Assembly (NCBI RefSeq): GCF_014650075.1
Contig: NZ_BMUG01000015.1
Location: 1-64,000, forward strand
From: Streptomyces microflavus
GTDB taxonomy: Bacteria; Actinomycetota; Actinomycetes; Streptomycetales; Streptomycetaceae
Length of the DNA stretch: 64,000 nucleotides
Direction: 5' to 3'
In this document: piece after piece, positions 43,927 to 52,693 of the stretch
Position numbering within the stretch: position 1 is the first letter of the stretch
Layout of the letters: every line of letters starts with the position of its first letter
Translations under genes and position numbers: made by a program
The notes under the pieces: generated by a model
Databases searched by the model: none
Told to the model about the DNA's origin: nothing
What the model saw: the letters and a program-made list of their open reading frames with translations, nothing else

Positions 43927-44988
43927 TCACCCGCTTCGGTGGCGCAGCAGGAGCATGGCCGCGTCGTCGTGCGGGCCGCTGGCGTGCAGGACGATGTCCG
44001 TGCGCAGCACTTCGAGTGCGGCGTCGGCGTCGAAAAGGTCGAGGAGCCCGGCTCGCTCCTCCAGGGGGTAGAAGGTTCCCTCTGCGTTCCGTGCTTCGGT
44101 GACGCCGTCGGTGTAGAGGAGAAGTTGTTCGCCGGGGCCGAAGTCGGCGCGGTAGGGGTGGGGCGGGTCTCCTCCGAGTGTCCCTATTCCGATGGGCAGT
44201 GCGTAGGCGAGTGGGAGGGGGAAGTCGACGGAGCGGTCGGGGCGGATGATCATCGGGGGCGGATGGCCGCAGTTCAGGAACGCAATGGACTCTTCGTCGG
44301 TGTGTATCTCGGCGAGGATGGCGGTCACGAACTTTTCTCCGTTCGCCTCGCGGGCCACCGTGCGCTCCAGCCGCGTGGCGATGGCTGTCAGGTCGGGCTC
44401 GTCGTGCGCCGCTTCACGGAAGACACCCAGGACCAGGGCGGCCGTCTCCACGGCAGCGAGCCCTTTGCCCTGGACATCCCCGACGATGACGCGAACTCCG
44501 TACGGCGAAACCACGACCTCGTACAAGTCACCGCCGATACGTGACTCGGCGACCGCCGAGGTGTAGGAGGCCGCCACCTGCAGAGGGCCGACCTGGCGCG
44601 GTACGGGACGCTGCAGCACGCGCTGGGCCACCTCTGCGATGGAACGGACGCTGGCAAGCTCCGCCTCGCGCCGCATGCGTGTGCCCGCCGCCAGGGCGCC
44701 GGCCAGTGTCACTCCGGCGACCGAAGCCATGGCCGTGTAGCCCCGCCGGGTGTCGAAGAGGCCGTCATACATTCCCAGGCCGGCGCACAGCAGCAGCGCG
44801 GCGCAGCCGATGAGCACGGTGCGCCGCCAGGTGCCGATCAGACCGGCGAAAGCGGGACCGAGGGAGACGAGGGGAAGGAATCCAGCCTGCGGGCCAGCAG
44901 TGATGTCCATGGCAGCCACCACCGCCATCACCACGATCGGAAGCCAGGACAGCACCACCGGTTCGCCCCGACGCTTTGTACTGATCAT
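43927..44988 (-). CDS. Membrane PP2C (SpoIIE/RsbU-type) phosphatase
   Basis: 353-aa protein. Residues about 12-110 hold four membrane segments; the cytoplasmic part (about 130-350) is a PP2C-SpoIIE phosphatase with SRIGGDLYEVV, RVIVGDVQGKGLAAVETAALVLG, FLNCGHPPP, LLLYTDGVTEARN and the metal-binding end GPHDDAAMLLLR. These enzymes dephosphorylate STAS anti-anti-sigma proteins. The ATG at 44988 has TAGGAG five bases upstream. Possible partners in the window are the STAS proteins at 28.3 and 34.3 kb (inference). Confidence 0.92.
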   Translation of the reverse strand: MISTKRRGEPVVLSWLPIVVMAVVAAMDITAGPQAGFLPLVSLGPAFAGLIGTWRRTVLIGCAALLLCAGLGMYDGLFDTRRGYTAMASVAGVTLAGALAAGTRMRREAELASVRSIAEVAQRVLQRPVPRQVGPLQVAASYTSAVAESRIGGDLYEVVVSPYGVRVIVGDVQGKGLAAVETAALVLGVFREAAHDEPDLTAIATRLERTVAREANGEKFVTAILAEIHTDEESIAFLNCGHPPPMIIRPDRSVDFPLPLAYALPIGIGTLGGDPPHPYRADFGPGEQLLLYTDGVTEARNAEGTFYPLEERAGLLDLFDADAALEVLRTDIVLHASGPHDDAAMLLLRHRSG

Positions 44989-45134
44989 GACGCTCCTAGC
45001 AGTGCGATGGCTTCTGCCCGGCTCAGCCGGGCTGCCCCTAAGCTTTAGACTATGCAAAGATTCCCTAGGCTAAGGGCCGGGCCATACCTCTGTTATCCGA
45101 TCGGTTCCCTTCCTCACTCGCAGGAGGCATGGTC

Positions 45135-45644
45135 GTGACGCAGGAACATGGTGAGCCCCACCGTCCTCGCCTGCCCCGCGGCTGGAAGCGGCGCATTGCC
45201 CGGCTGCCCATAGCGTTCTACCGGGCCGGCCTCGGCCCGGCTCTCGGCCGAAGGCTGCTGCTCCTGCGCCACACCGGCCGGCACAGCGGTCTCGACCGGT
45301 ACGCGGTTCTGGAGGTCGTCGCGCACGACCCCGCGCGGGGAACCTGGATTCTGGCCTCCGGTTTCGGCCCCGCCGCAGCCTGGTACCGGAACCTGCAAGC
45401 AGCACCGAAGACCACCATCCAGGTCGGCAACCGCCACTACGCCGTCACCGCACACTTCCCCAGCGCCGACGAGGGCAGTGAACTCATGGCCCGATACGCC
45501 CGCTCTCACCCCCGTGCAGCCCGCCGACTGTGCGCGTTCATGGGTGTGCGGGTACCCGACGGCAGTCCACACTCCTACCGGCAGGCCGGCCAGCGCATAC
45601 CCTTCGTTCGCCTCGAAGCAGCCATCGGACAGCACCTGCCCTGA
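45135..45644 (+). CDS. Nitroreductase/deazaflavin (F420)-dependent family protein
   Basis: 169-aa protein of the Ddn/DUF385 type: LLLLRHTGRHSGLDRYAVLEVV, GTWILASGFGPAAAWYRNLQAAP and IQVGNRHYAVTAHF are the standard signature. Homologues use F420H2 to reduce quinones or nitroimidazoles. The GTG at 45135 is used because AGGAGG (45121-45126) is eight bases upstream; the ATG at 45129 is too near. Single gene, divergent from the phosphatase. Confidence 0.88.
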   Translation: MTQEHGEPHRPRLPRGWKRRIARLPIAFYRAGLGPALGRRLLLLRHTGRHSGLDRYAVLEVVAHDPARGTWILASGFGPAAAWYRNLQAAPKTTIQVGNRHYAVTAHFPSADEGSELMARYARSHPRAARRLCAFMGVRVPDGSPHSYRQAGQRIPFVRLEAAIGQHLP

Positions 45645-45730
45645 ACACAAGAGACTGGCGCCGACACCGAGCGTTCCCCAGCTTCGCGATGATGGGACGG
45701 CCTTGTCCGCCAGAAGCCTCGTGTGCTCGG

Positions 45731-45947
45731 CTACTCGTCCTCGGACAATCCAGCCGCACCTTGCGGTTCCCGGCCGGGCAACTGAAGACCAGGCGGCGAC
45801 GAGGGATCGTGACGCGCTGACGGCGCTTTCCGGGTACGGGGGGAGACACTCTTCTCGGCCGGCTCGCCGGAGACCACGCTGGAGGCGAGCACCAGGTCGG
45901 TGGGGCACAGGGCCGCGCCCAAGCCGATGCCCAGAGCGGCGGCCGAC
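45731..45947 (-). pseudogene. Fragment of a cation:proton antiporter
   Basis: The frame contains AAALGIGLGAALCPTDLVLASSVVSGEPAEKSV, matching the CPTDPVLASSVV...PAEKSVP segment of NhaP-type cation:proton antiporters. The preceding part is absent because an IS3 end begins at 45948, and the 3' end degenerates into non-homologous sequence before the stop. Confidence 0.65.
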
Positions 45948-46694
45948 TGAACCGCCCCGGGTTCGGTAGAGACTTCAGATTGTGGTTGTGACCTGGTGTT
46001 TCTGGATTGCACGGTAGTAGTTGGTCTCGTGTTCGGCGGGTGGGATGTGCCCTATTTCACCGTGGAGGCGGCGGTGGCAGTACCAGTCGATCCACTCGGC
46101 GGTGGCGAGTTCGACGTGGGAGAGCGTCCTCCAGGGCCGCCCCGGTTTGATCAGCTCAGTCTTGAACAGGCCGATCGCAGACTCCATGAGGGCATTGTCG
46201 TAGGCGTCACCGACGGAGCCGATCGAGGCCGCGATGCCGGCGGCGTCCAAGTGCTCGGCGAGCCGGAAACTCGTATATTGCGACCCGGCATCGGAATGAT
46301 GTAGCAACTCGCCCCGCTGATGGGGCTGTTCGTCGCGGTCGCGCTGCCACAGGGCCATGTCCAGGGCGTCCAGGACTAGTCTGGTCTCCTTCGACGTAGC
46401 GGCGGACCAGCCGACGATCCGGCGGGAGAACGTGTCGACGACGAAGGCGACGTAGACGACTGCCGACCAGGTCTTGACGTGGGTGAAGTCGGCGACCCAG
46501 CAGCGGTTGGGGGCGGCCGCGACGAAGTTGCGGTCCAGTAGGTCCGGTGCCCGCTCGACGGCGCTGTCCGGGATCGTGGTGATGATCTTTCTCCCGCGGA
46601 CGGCGCCTGTGATGCCGAGTTCCCGCATCAGGCGCTCGACGGTGCACCGGGCTACGGGGCGGCCCTGGCGGTGCAGCTCGCGCCATCGGTAGCG
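45948..46694 (-). mobile_element. Truncated IS3-family element
   Basis: The end TGAACCGCCCCGGG (45948-45961) is the common inverted-repeat end of actinobacterial IS3 elements. The other end and the OrfA part are missing; the element stops at about 46694 where a helicase fragment begins. Confidence 0.75.
45975..46694 (-). pseudogene. IS3-family OrfB transposase, 5'-truncated
   Basis: The preserved part begins at RYRWRELHRQGRPVARCTVERLMRELGI and carries the DDE core: WVADFTHVKTWSAVVYVAFVVD, HHSDAGSQYTSFRLAEHL and GSVGDAYDNALMESAIGLFKTELI, followed by EWIDWYCHRRLHGEIGHIPPAEHE. All three catalytic residues are present. However the N-terminal HTH and upstream OrfA are gone, so it should be inactive unless helped in trans. 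An internal ATG at 46628 would give 217 aa. Confidence 0.8.
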
Positions 46695-47151
46695 CCACTA
46701 TCGCTTCCGCGGCGACTTCGCCGACACCGAGGCCCACGGCGTGCTGCCCGCGATCCAGCCCGGCGTGCTGTTCGAGCGCGACAACCTGGGCAAGCGGCTG
46801 CAGCGGCAGACGAACTTCTGGGCGCAGCTGTCCGCCGAGCAGCAGGAGCGGCTTTCCGTGCTGGGCGTGAAGCCCGCTCAGCGGGTCGCCGCGGCAGCGG
46901 CGGGCCAAGGGCGCCGGGAAGACGTCAGCAGCCTTCGAGCGGGGCGTGGGCGGCCCTCACGCAGTACATCCGCCCTCGAAGGCCACCAGCGCGTCCCCAG
47001 AACCCACGCAGAAGCGATCGCGGTGGAGGGCGAGACCACGCGGGTGGTCGTGAAGCTGGGCGTCTGGATCTCCAACACCAAAAGCCGCCGTGTCAAACTC
47101 ACCGCCGACCAACGCGGCGCCCTCACGGAGCTGGGCGTGGAGGGGGCGTGA
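46694..47151 (+). pseudogene. 3' fragment of a TtrA-like helicase
   Basis: Residues YRFRGDFADTEAHGVLPAIQPGVLFERD match the HA-repeat region YRVLADLVDADGTLPYIAPGVLMDGD of the telomeric helicase, and LGVWISNTKSRR matches its end. The middle needs two frame changes (about 46910 and 46985), where another frame gives SAAFERGV for the expected AAFQRGL. Orientation equals that of the telomeric copy. The fragment begins exactly at the broken IS3 end and overlaps the SWIM gene by 29 bases. Confidence 0.75.
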
Positions 47152-48466
47152 CATCCAGGCTGGCGAGCAGCCCGGCCAGTACTGCTGTCACGTCCCGGTC
47201 TGCGGGACCGGCCGGCCACCAGCCGCCCTGTTCCTTGCGGTACGGGTACCAACGTCCGTCGGTGCCCAGCCGTAGCTGGACCTCGTGTCCGATCACTGTC
47301 AGCCGGTTTCGCGTGATTCGCAGTCCTGGGGGCCGTTCGCCCTCCCACGCCTGCTTGATCGCCTCGCGGACCAGGTTGAGTTGCGATGGGTCCGGGTCCC
47401 ACGCGTCGTCCAGGACCGGCAGGGCTGCGGCGCCGCCCTGCTTCCAGGCCCGTACCGTTCGTGTGAGCGCCTGTGGGGTGCGGCCTGCGTGCCTGCAGAG
47501 CCGGGCGAAGACTTCCGATGGGGGTGCGGCCGCCGCGAGGCGTACGAGGTCCTCGGCCGCGGTGAGGCTGGCCTGGCCGGTGGGCCGGTGCGGGACGTCG
47601 CAGGGCAGGGCGGCCTGGCGAAGCAGTCGTGCCGCGCGGGCGGCCGTGTCGGCGGCCAGGAACTCCAGGGCCGACGGGTCCAGTCCGGGTGTGGGGTCGC
47701 CTGCGGTCGCGAACGATGCCACCTGCCCTGGGTGGTCAGCCTCGGGCGGCGGGGCAGGGAGGGCCGCTATCCCTGCGCGGGCGGCGGCGTACACGTCGCG
47801 GGCGGGCACACCGAGCAGTCCGGCCGGGGCGGGTGTCTGCGGCGCGGCGTCATCAGCCGCCGCCCGGACGGCGTTGCGCCGCTGGAGCTCGTCCATGAGT
47901 TCGCGCTCGCCGCGTCCGCGCAGCAGAAGCAGAACGAACGGGTCCTCGTCGAGGAGGCGGGCCACCTGGTAGAAGACTGCGGCGGCGTGCTTGCAGGGGT
48001 AGCCCCAGTCAGGGCAGGAGCAGCTGGGGGTCAGTTCGCCTTGCCGGGGCAGCAGTCGGACATCGGCCCGGGCGGCGTCGTCGACCAGCGTGGTGGGGAT
48101 GTCCCGGTCGAGCAGGGCCGCGATATGCCCGGCCTGGGCGGCGGCGGTGTCCAGCAGCAGCTCCCATTCGCGGGGGCTGAGTTGGGGGATGTCCATGGAG
48201 GTTCGGTACGGCGTGGGTCGGCTGCCCTGGACCCGGGCGGCCACCTGGCCGGGGGTGACGGTGATCTCACCGACGTTGCCGCCGCGCGCGTAGGTCCGCC
48301 CCCTCGCGAGGCGCCCCGTCGCCAGGCGCTGCTTGCCTTCCAGAGCTTCCACCCACGCGTTGCCCCACCAGGACTCGGCGAAGGACCGCCGCCCCCGCGC
48401 CGGGGACAGCGGCGGGAAGGTCCGGGTACGGCCGTCGTCGGCCTTCTTCACGACGCTGCGGCTCAT
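47123..48466 (-). CDS. SWIM zinc-finger protein
   Basis: 447-aa protein with the SWIM motif C149-x-C151 ... C158-x-H160 in CSCPDWGYPCKH. The N-terminal region (WWGNAWVEALE, LARGRTYARGGNVGEI, TPYRTSMDI) is the standard start of this family. The C-terminus is helical, ending in a WYPY/WWPAGPA region. SWIM proteins of this type bind DNA or protein and accompany SNF2 ATPases in actinobacteria; the exact role is unknown. Its ATG overlaps the SNF2 stop by four bases, so the two are coupled. Confidence 0.9.
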   Translation of the reverse strand: MSRSVVKKADDGRTRTFPPLSPARGRRSFAESWWGNAWVEALEGKQRLATGRLARGRTYARGGNVGEITVTPGQVAARVQGSRPTPYRTSMDIPQLSPREWELLLDTAAAQAGHIAALLDRDIPTTLVDDAARADVRLLPRQGELTPSCSCPDWGYPCKHAAAVFYQVARLLDEDPFVLLLLRGRGERELMDELQRRNAVRAAADDAAPQTPAPAGLLGVPARDVYAAARAGIAALPAPPPEADHPGQVASFATAGDPTPGLDPSALEFLAADTAARAARLLRQAALPCDVPHRPTGQASLTAAEDLVRLAAAAPPSEVFARLCRHAGRTPQALTRTVRAWKQGGAAALPVLDDAWDPDPSQLNLVREAIKQAWEGERPPGLRITRNRLTVIGHEVQLRLGTDGRWYPYRKEQGGWWPAGPADRDVTAVLAGLLASLDVTPPPRPAP

Positions 48467-51417
48467 CGGGGGCTCACCTGAAGTCGGACCAGGTCGGCCA
48501 GTTCGGCGTCGGTCAGCTCGGTGAAGGCCGCTTCACCGCCGCTGAGTACGGACTCGGCGAGATCCTTCTTCCGTTTGAGCATCTCGGCGATACGGTCCTC
48601 TACTGTTCCCTCCGCGATCATGCGGTGCACCTGTACCGGCTGGGTCTGTCCGATGCGGTAGGCGCGGTCGGTGGCCTGGTCCTCCACGGCGGGGTTCCAC
48701 CAACGGTCGAAGTGGATGACGTGCCCGGCCCTGGTCAGGTTGAGGCCGGTACCCGCGGCCTTGAGCGAGAGGAGGAAGACGGGGGCCTCGCCGTCCTGGA
48801 AGCGCCGCACCATCTCCTCGCGCCGGCTGACCGGGGTGCCGCCGTGCAGGAACTGGGCGGGCACCGAGCGTGCTGTCAGGTGCGCCTCGATCAGCCGGGC
48901 CATCGCGGTGTACTGGGTGAAGACCAGCACCGCGCCGTCCTCCGAGAGGATCGTGTCGAGGAGTTCGTCGAGGAGTTCGATCTTTCCGGACCGGCCCGCG
49001 ATCGTGCCGCCCTGTTCCTTCAGGTACTGGGCGGGGTGGTTGCAGATCTGCTTCAGGGCGGTCAGCAGCTTGACCACCAGGCCGCGCCGGGCGATGCCCG
49101 CGCTTCGCCCGATTTCGGCCAGGGTCTCGCGGACCACCGCCTCGTAGAGTGCGATCTGTTCCTTCGTCAGGGCGACCGCCCGATCCGTCTCGGTCTTCGG
49201 CGGCAGCTCGGGAGCGATCCCCGGGTCGGACTTCTTGCGGCGCAGCAGGAACGGCCGCACCAACGCGGCGAGCCGCTCGGCCGCCTGCGGGTCCTGTCCG
49301 CTCTCCACATCTCGGGCGTAGCGGTCGCGGAACACCTTGAGCGGGCCCAGCAGGCCGGGGGTGGTCCAGTCCAGCAGTGCCCACAGTTCGGAGAGATTGT
49401 TCTCCACCGGTGTGCCGGTGAGGGCGACCTTGGCCTGGGTGCCGATGGTGCGCAGAGCCTTGGCGGTGGCGGAGAAGGGGTTCTTCACGTGCTGGGCCTC
49501 GTCCGCGACCACCAGGCCCCAGGCGCCCGCCGCGGTCAGCTGCTCGGCGTGCAGCCGCATCGTGGCGTAGGTGGTGAGGACGAATTCGCCTGCCGTTAGG
49601 TCGTCCAGGCTGCGGGCCGGGCCGTGGAAGCGGCGCACGGGCGTACCCGGGGCGAACCGTTCGATCTCGCGGCTCCAGTTTCCGAGCAGCGAGGTCGGGC
49701 AGACCACCAGGGTCGGCCCGGACAGGCCCGGGAGGCTCTGCCGATGCAGGTGCAGGGCGATCAACGTGATGGTCTTGCCGAGGCCCATGTCGTCGGCGAG
49801 GCAGCCGCCGAGCCCGAGCGAGGTCATCTGGTGCAGCCAGGCCAGACCGCGCAGCTGGTAGTCGCGCAGGGTCGCATTCAGCGCGGCGGGCTGCGCGAGC
49901 GGTGCCCGGCGGGCGGTGGCCTCGGGGTCCGCGAGCCGTTCTTTCAGTTCGGCCAGCCAGCCGCCGGCCGTGACCTCCACCCGCTCCCCGCCGACCTCCA
50001 CGCTGCCGCTCAGGACCGCGCCCAGCGCCTGGACGGGGGTGAGCTGGCGGTCCTTGCGGTCCCTGGCCCGGGCCAGCACTTCGGGGTCGATCAGCACCCA
50101 CTGGTCGCGCAGTCGCACCACGGGCCGCTGCGCCTCGGCGAGCCGGTCGAGCTCGGCGGCTTCCAGCTCGCGGCCGCCGAGTGTGAGCTGCCAGCGGAAG
50201 GTGAGCAGAGTGTCTGCGCCGAACATGGACGGCAGGTCGGAACCGGCCTTGTCTGCAGGCTCGACCACAGCGCGGGCGAGGAGTTCGCGGGCCAGCTCCT
50301 TCGGCCAGTGCAACTGGATCCCCGCGGCGGCCAGAGGCGCGGCGGCTTCCCCGAGGAGCTCGGACACCTCGGTGTCGGAGAGTTCCAGCTCGGCGGGAGC
50401 CACCGCGGTGAGCAGCCGGCCCAGCGGCGGCCAGGCCCTGGTGCCCCGGCGCAGCGTCAGCAAGGTGTCGATCTTCGTACGCGGACCGAAAACGCCGCCA
50501 GCCGCTGACCGGCCCGACCAGATGTCCGCGGCGTCGGCCACCACGGTGGCATCGCCGAGGCTGTGCAGCTGGACGACAGCGCGGAAGGGGCTGCCCTCGT
50601 CTTCGTCCTCCCATGCGTCAGCCCGGGCGTCGGGATCGCCGGTGTCGTGGCGGTCGCGGGCCGGCAGGCCGGGGAGTTCCAGCCGCAGCGAGACTCGCAC
50701 CCCGGCGTCGAGCCCGGCGGCGACCTCCGCCGCCCAGCCGCGCTGGTGGGGCACCGGCTGCGGCACCTGAGCGGTCCAGGCCGTGGCGCCGGCGGCCGCC
50801 GGCGCGGCGGGCGTACGCGGCAACGTGTCGGCCACCGCATCGAGGAAGGCCCGCAGCAGTTGCTCGGCCTCGGGCAGGCGAACCGGCGCAGGACCGGCCA
50901 GCGGCACCGCCCGGGCCTCGGGCGGCATCGCACCAGCCAACTCCCGCACCCGCACCACGTCCTGCTGGTCGAACGGCCCGATACGCCAGGCATCGAAACC
51001 TGAGGGGCTGACACCGGGCAAGAGCCTGCCACGAGCGACCAACTGCAAAGCAAGCACGCTCGCCGCGCCCCAGAACACGGCGGCCCGATCCGCACCCGGC
51101 ACACCTCGCATCCGGCCAAGTGCAGGCAGGGCCTGGGAGACCGGCACCATCATGGCGTCGACATCACGGCGCCGCACAGAAACGCCATGCGGCCTCACCA
51201 CGGTCAGCCGACCGGTCACCACAGGCGGAGCGTGACCGTCGCTACGCCAGAAGGCCACCCGACCAAGCCGGGGCGGGTCAGCAGGCAGGAAAACGGCGGC
51301 ACAGGCAGCCAGCTCCCCAAGCCGGGCCAGGTCCACGACACCCGGCAGGGCGCCGAATGCCTCGTCGTTGAGGGTGACTTCGACCGGGGTGGCGGTGACA
51401 CGCGGGACGGTTGCCAC
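48463..51417 (-). CDS. SNF2-family helicase/ATPase
   Basis: 984-aa Swi2/Snf2 ATPase. The N-terminal 480 residues form the SNF2-associated region. The motor has Walker A DMGLGKT (543-549), DEAQ box (639-642), TGTPVENNLSELW and, in the second lobe, VLVFTQYT, FLLSLKAAGTGLNLT, HFDRWWNPAVEDQATDRAYRIGQ. The enzyme translocates on duplex DNA and remodels protein-DNA complexes. It is the first gene of the operon with the SWIM protein. Similar SNF2 proteins occur in defence systems such as DISARM, but the other DISARM genes are absent here. Confidence 0.93.
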   Translation of the reverse strand: MATVPRVTATPVEVTLNDEAFGALPGVVDLARLGELAACAAVFLPADPPRLGRVAFWRSDGHAPPVVTGRLTVVRPHGVSVRRRDVDAMMVPVSQALPALGRMRGVPGADRAAVFWGAASVLALQLVARGRLLPGVSPSGFDAWRIGPFDQQDVVRVRELAGAMPPEARAVPLAGPAPVRLPEAEQLLRAFLDAVADTLPRTPAAPAAAGATAWTAQVPQPVPHQRGWAAEVAAGLDAGVRVSLRLELPGLPARDRHDTGDPDARADAWEDEDEGSPFRAVVQLHSLGDATVVADAADIWSGRSAAGGVFGPRTKIDTLLTLRRGTRAWPPLGRLLTAVAPAELELSDTEVSELLGEAAAPLAAAGIQLHWPKELARELLARAVVEPADKAGSDLPSMFGADTLLTFRWQLTLGGRELEAAELDRLAEAQRPVVRLRDQWVLIDPEVLARARDRKDRQLTPVQALGAVLSGSVEVGGERVEVTAGGWLAELKERLADPEATARRAPLAQPAALNATLRDYQLRGLAWLHQMTSLGLGGCLADDMGLGKTITLIALHLHRQSLPGLSGPTLVVCPTSLLGNWSREIERFAPGTPVRRFHGPARSLDDLTAGEFVLTTYATMRLHAEQLTAAGAWGLVVADEAQHVKNPFSATAKALRTIGTQAKVALTGTPVENNLSELWALLDWTTPGLLGPLKVFRDRYARDVESGQDPQAAERLAALVRPFLLRRKKSDPGIAPELPPKTETDRAVALTKEQIALYEAVVRETLAEIGRSAGIARRGLVVKLLTALKQICNHPAQYLKEQGGTIAGRSGKIELLDELLDTILSEDGAVLVFTQYTAMARLIEAHLTARSVPAQFLHGGTPVSRREEMVRRFQDGEAPVFLLSLKAAGTGLNLTRAGHVIHFDRWWNPAVEDQATDRAYRIGQTQPVQVHRMIAEGTVEDRIAEMLKRKKDLAESVLSGGEAAFTELTDAELADLVRLQVSPR

Positions 51418-51660
51418 GGCAGTGAGCTGCTTTCAATCCGATTGCACGGCGGGTACCAGCCGCCCACCGAGCGTAGCCGAGACCGGGGCCAGGCCGCCGC
51501 CCAACCCCGATCCCCGGCCAGGGAGCCAGACGAGGCGGCGGCCAGAGCCGGCGGTCTTGTAGCGGGTGGTGACAACTGGGGTCAGCCGTATGCCGATACC
51601 GGTCAGCTGGGTGCCGGATACCAGGGACACCTGAGACCTCGGTGACGAAGCAGGCCGCCT
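51418..51660. other. Spacer upstream of SNF2 and the TniB pseudogene
   Basis: 243 bases; holds the SNF2 promoter region, no gene identified. Confidence 0.35.
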
Positions 51661-52330
51661 GTGCAGGCGGTCAGAGGAGAAGGGGCATACGTAGGGTACG
51701 ACCGCTTGCCGAAGACGCCGGCAAAAGGCCCGGCGGCCGTGTTCCTACCCGGGGACGGGGCGGGCCGCGACGACGCCCCGGCTGGCGAACTGGACTACGG
51801 ACTGCTGCCCGACGAGAGCGAAGACCACTTCCTGGGCCTGGAGCAGGCACAACTGGTGGGGACCGAGCCGCTGTTGACCACGCGGGACACCATCGAGGCC
51901 GCCATCAAGGCCAAGGTGATGAAGGGCGTCTACGGGCCTGCCGGGTCCGGCAAGACCATGTCCGTGAAATCCGCACTGTGCCACTGGCCCCGAACATCAC
52001 CCACCGCCTGGAGCTGCGCCCCGGGCCGGCTCCCCGGGACATCCGCCACGGTCTCTTCCAGGCTCTGGCCTGCCCGGTGAGCCGGCCGCCCGGCCGATCG
52101 AGTTCGACACCCTCCTCAAGGAGGCGCCGGCCGAGGAGTCCCGGGTGCTGGTCTGCGACGAGGCGCAGAGGATGAAGAAGACCGGCTTCGAGTTCCGGCG
52201 CAGCCGGTGGGACGACAAGCGCACCAACATCGCGGTGATCTGCGCCGGAGGTGACGGCTGCTACAAAGTCCTGCGCCGTGGACCGAGGCTGGCCTCCAAG
52301 ATCTTCATCTGGCAGGAATTCACCCGCATG
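51661..52330 (+). pseudogene. TniB-like transposition ATPase, frameshifted
   Basis: The N-terminal frame reads LLTTRDTIEAAIKAKVMKG with Walker A GPAGSGKT. After one shift (about 51975) LAPNITHRLELRPGPAPRDIRHGLFQAL follows. After another (about 52085) IEFDTLLKEAPAEESRVLVCDEAQRM continues to RLASKIFIWQEFTRM. Each piece aligns with the intact TniB-like protein at 7.5 kb. The gene breaks off abruptly at about 52330. At least two indels and loss of the 3' end make it dead. Confidence 0.8.
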
Positions 52331-52384
52331 CGCAACCCTCCCCTACATCACACCCAACGTGCTCTTCGACGGCGACGGGCTTGG
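52331..52384 (+). pseudogene. Short TtrA-like helicase fragment
   Basis: About 17 codons read TLPYITPNVLFDGDGLG, closely matching TLPYIAPGVLMDGDDIG of the telomeric helicase (12 of 17 identical). It is sandwiched between the TniB remnant and an aminotransferase-like remnant. Confidence 0.5.
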
Positions 52385-52676
52385 GGCTCGTCGAGAGGTG
52401 GGCGGCCCGCCACCCGGATGCTGTCCGGCTGGTGCCGCCACAGGGCACGCCCTTCGCCTGAATACAACGCGAACCGGTGAGTCCTCCTTGGCGCTGTGCC
52501 GCCGGACGCTGGAGGCCTGTCTGTTGCCGGCCCCCGGGGAGACCATGGGTTCGGACGCAGGCTTCCGGCTCGGCTTCACCCGCGACGTCGACACGGTGAC
52601 CGGGGGCCTGCGGCGGCTGGGCCCCGTACTGCTGCCGGACGGGCCGCCCGGCGGGGGCGGGCCGTCCGGCGATTGA
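52385..52676 (+). pseudogene. Remnant of a PLP-dependent aminotransferase C-terminus
   Basis: LVERWAARHPDAVRLVPPQGTPFA in one frame and, after a shift near 52455, TGESSLALCRRTLEACLLPAPG, SDAGFRLGFTRD to the stop at 52676 together resemble the small domain of a fold-type I aminotransferase. Only about 95 residues are left and the frame is broken. Assignment is from memory of the family and is tentative. Confidence 0.35.
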
Positions 52677-52693
52677 GGGCTTGCCGGCCTTGC

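Noticed and set aside
48463..51417. DISARM defence system
   Set aside because: An SNF2-type motor is present but no methyltransferase, DUF1998 or PLD gene accompanies it.
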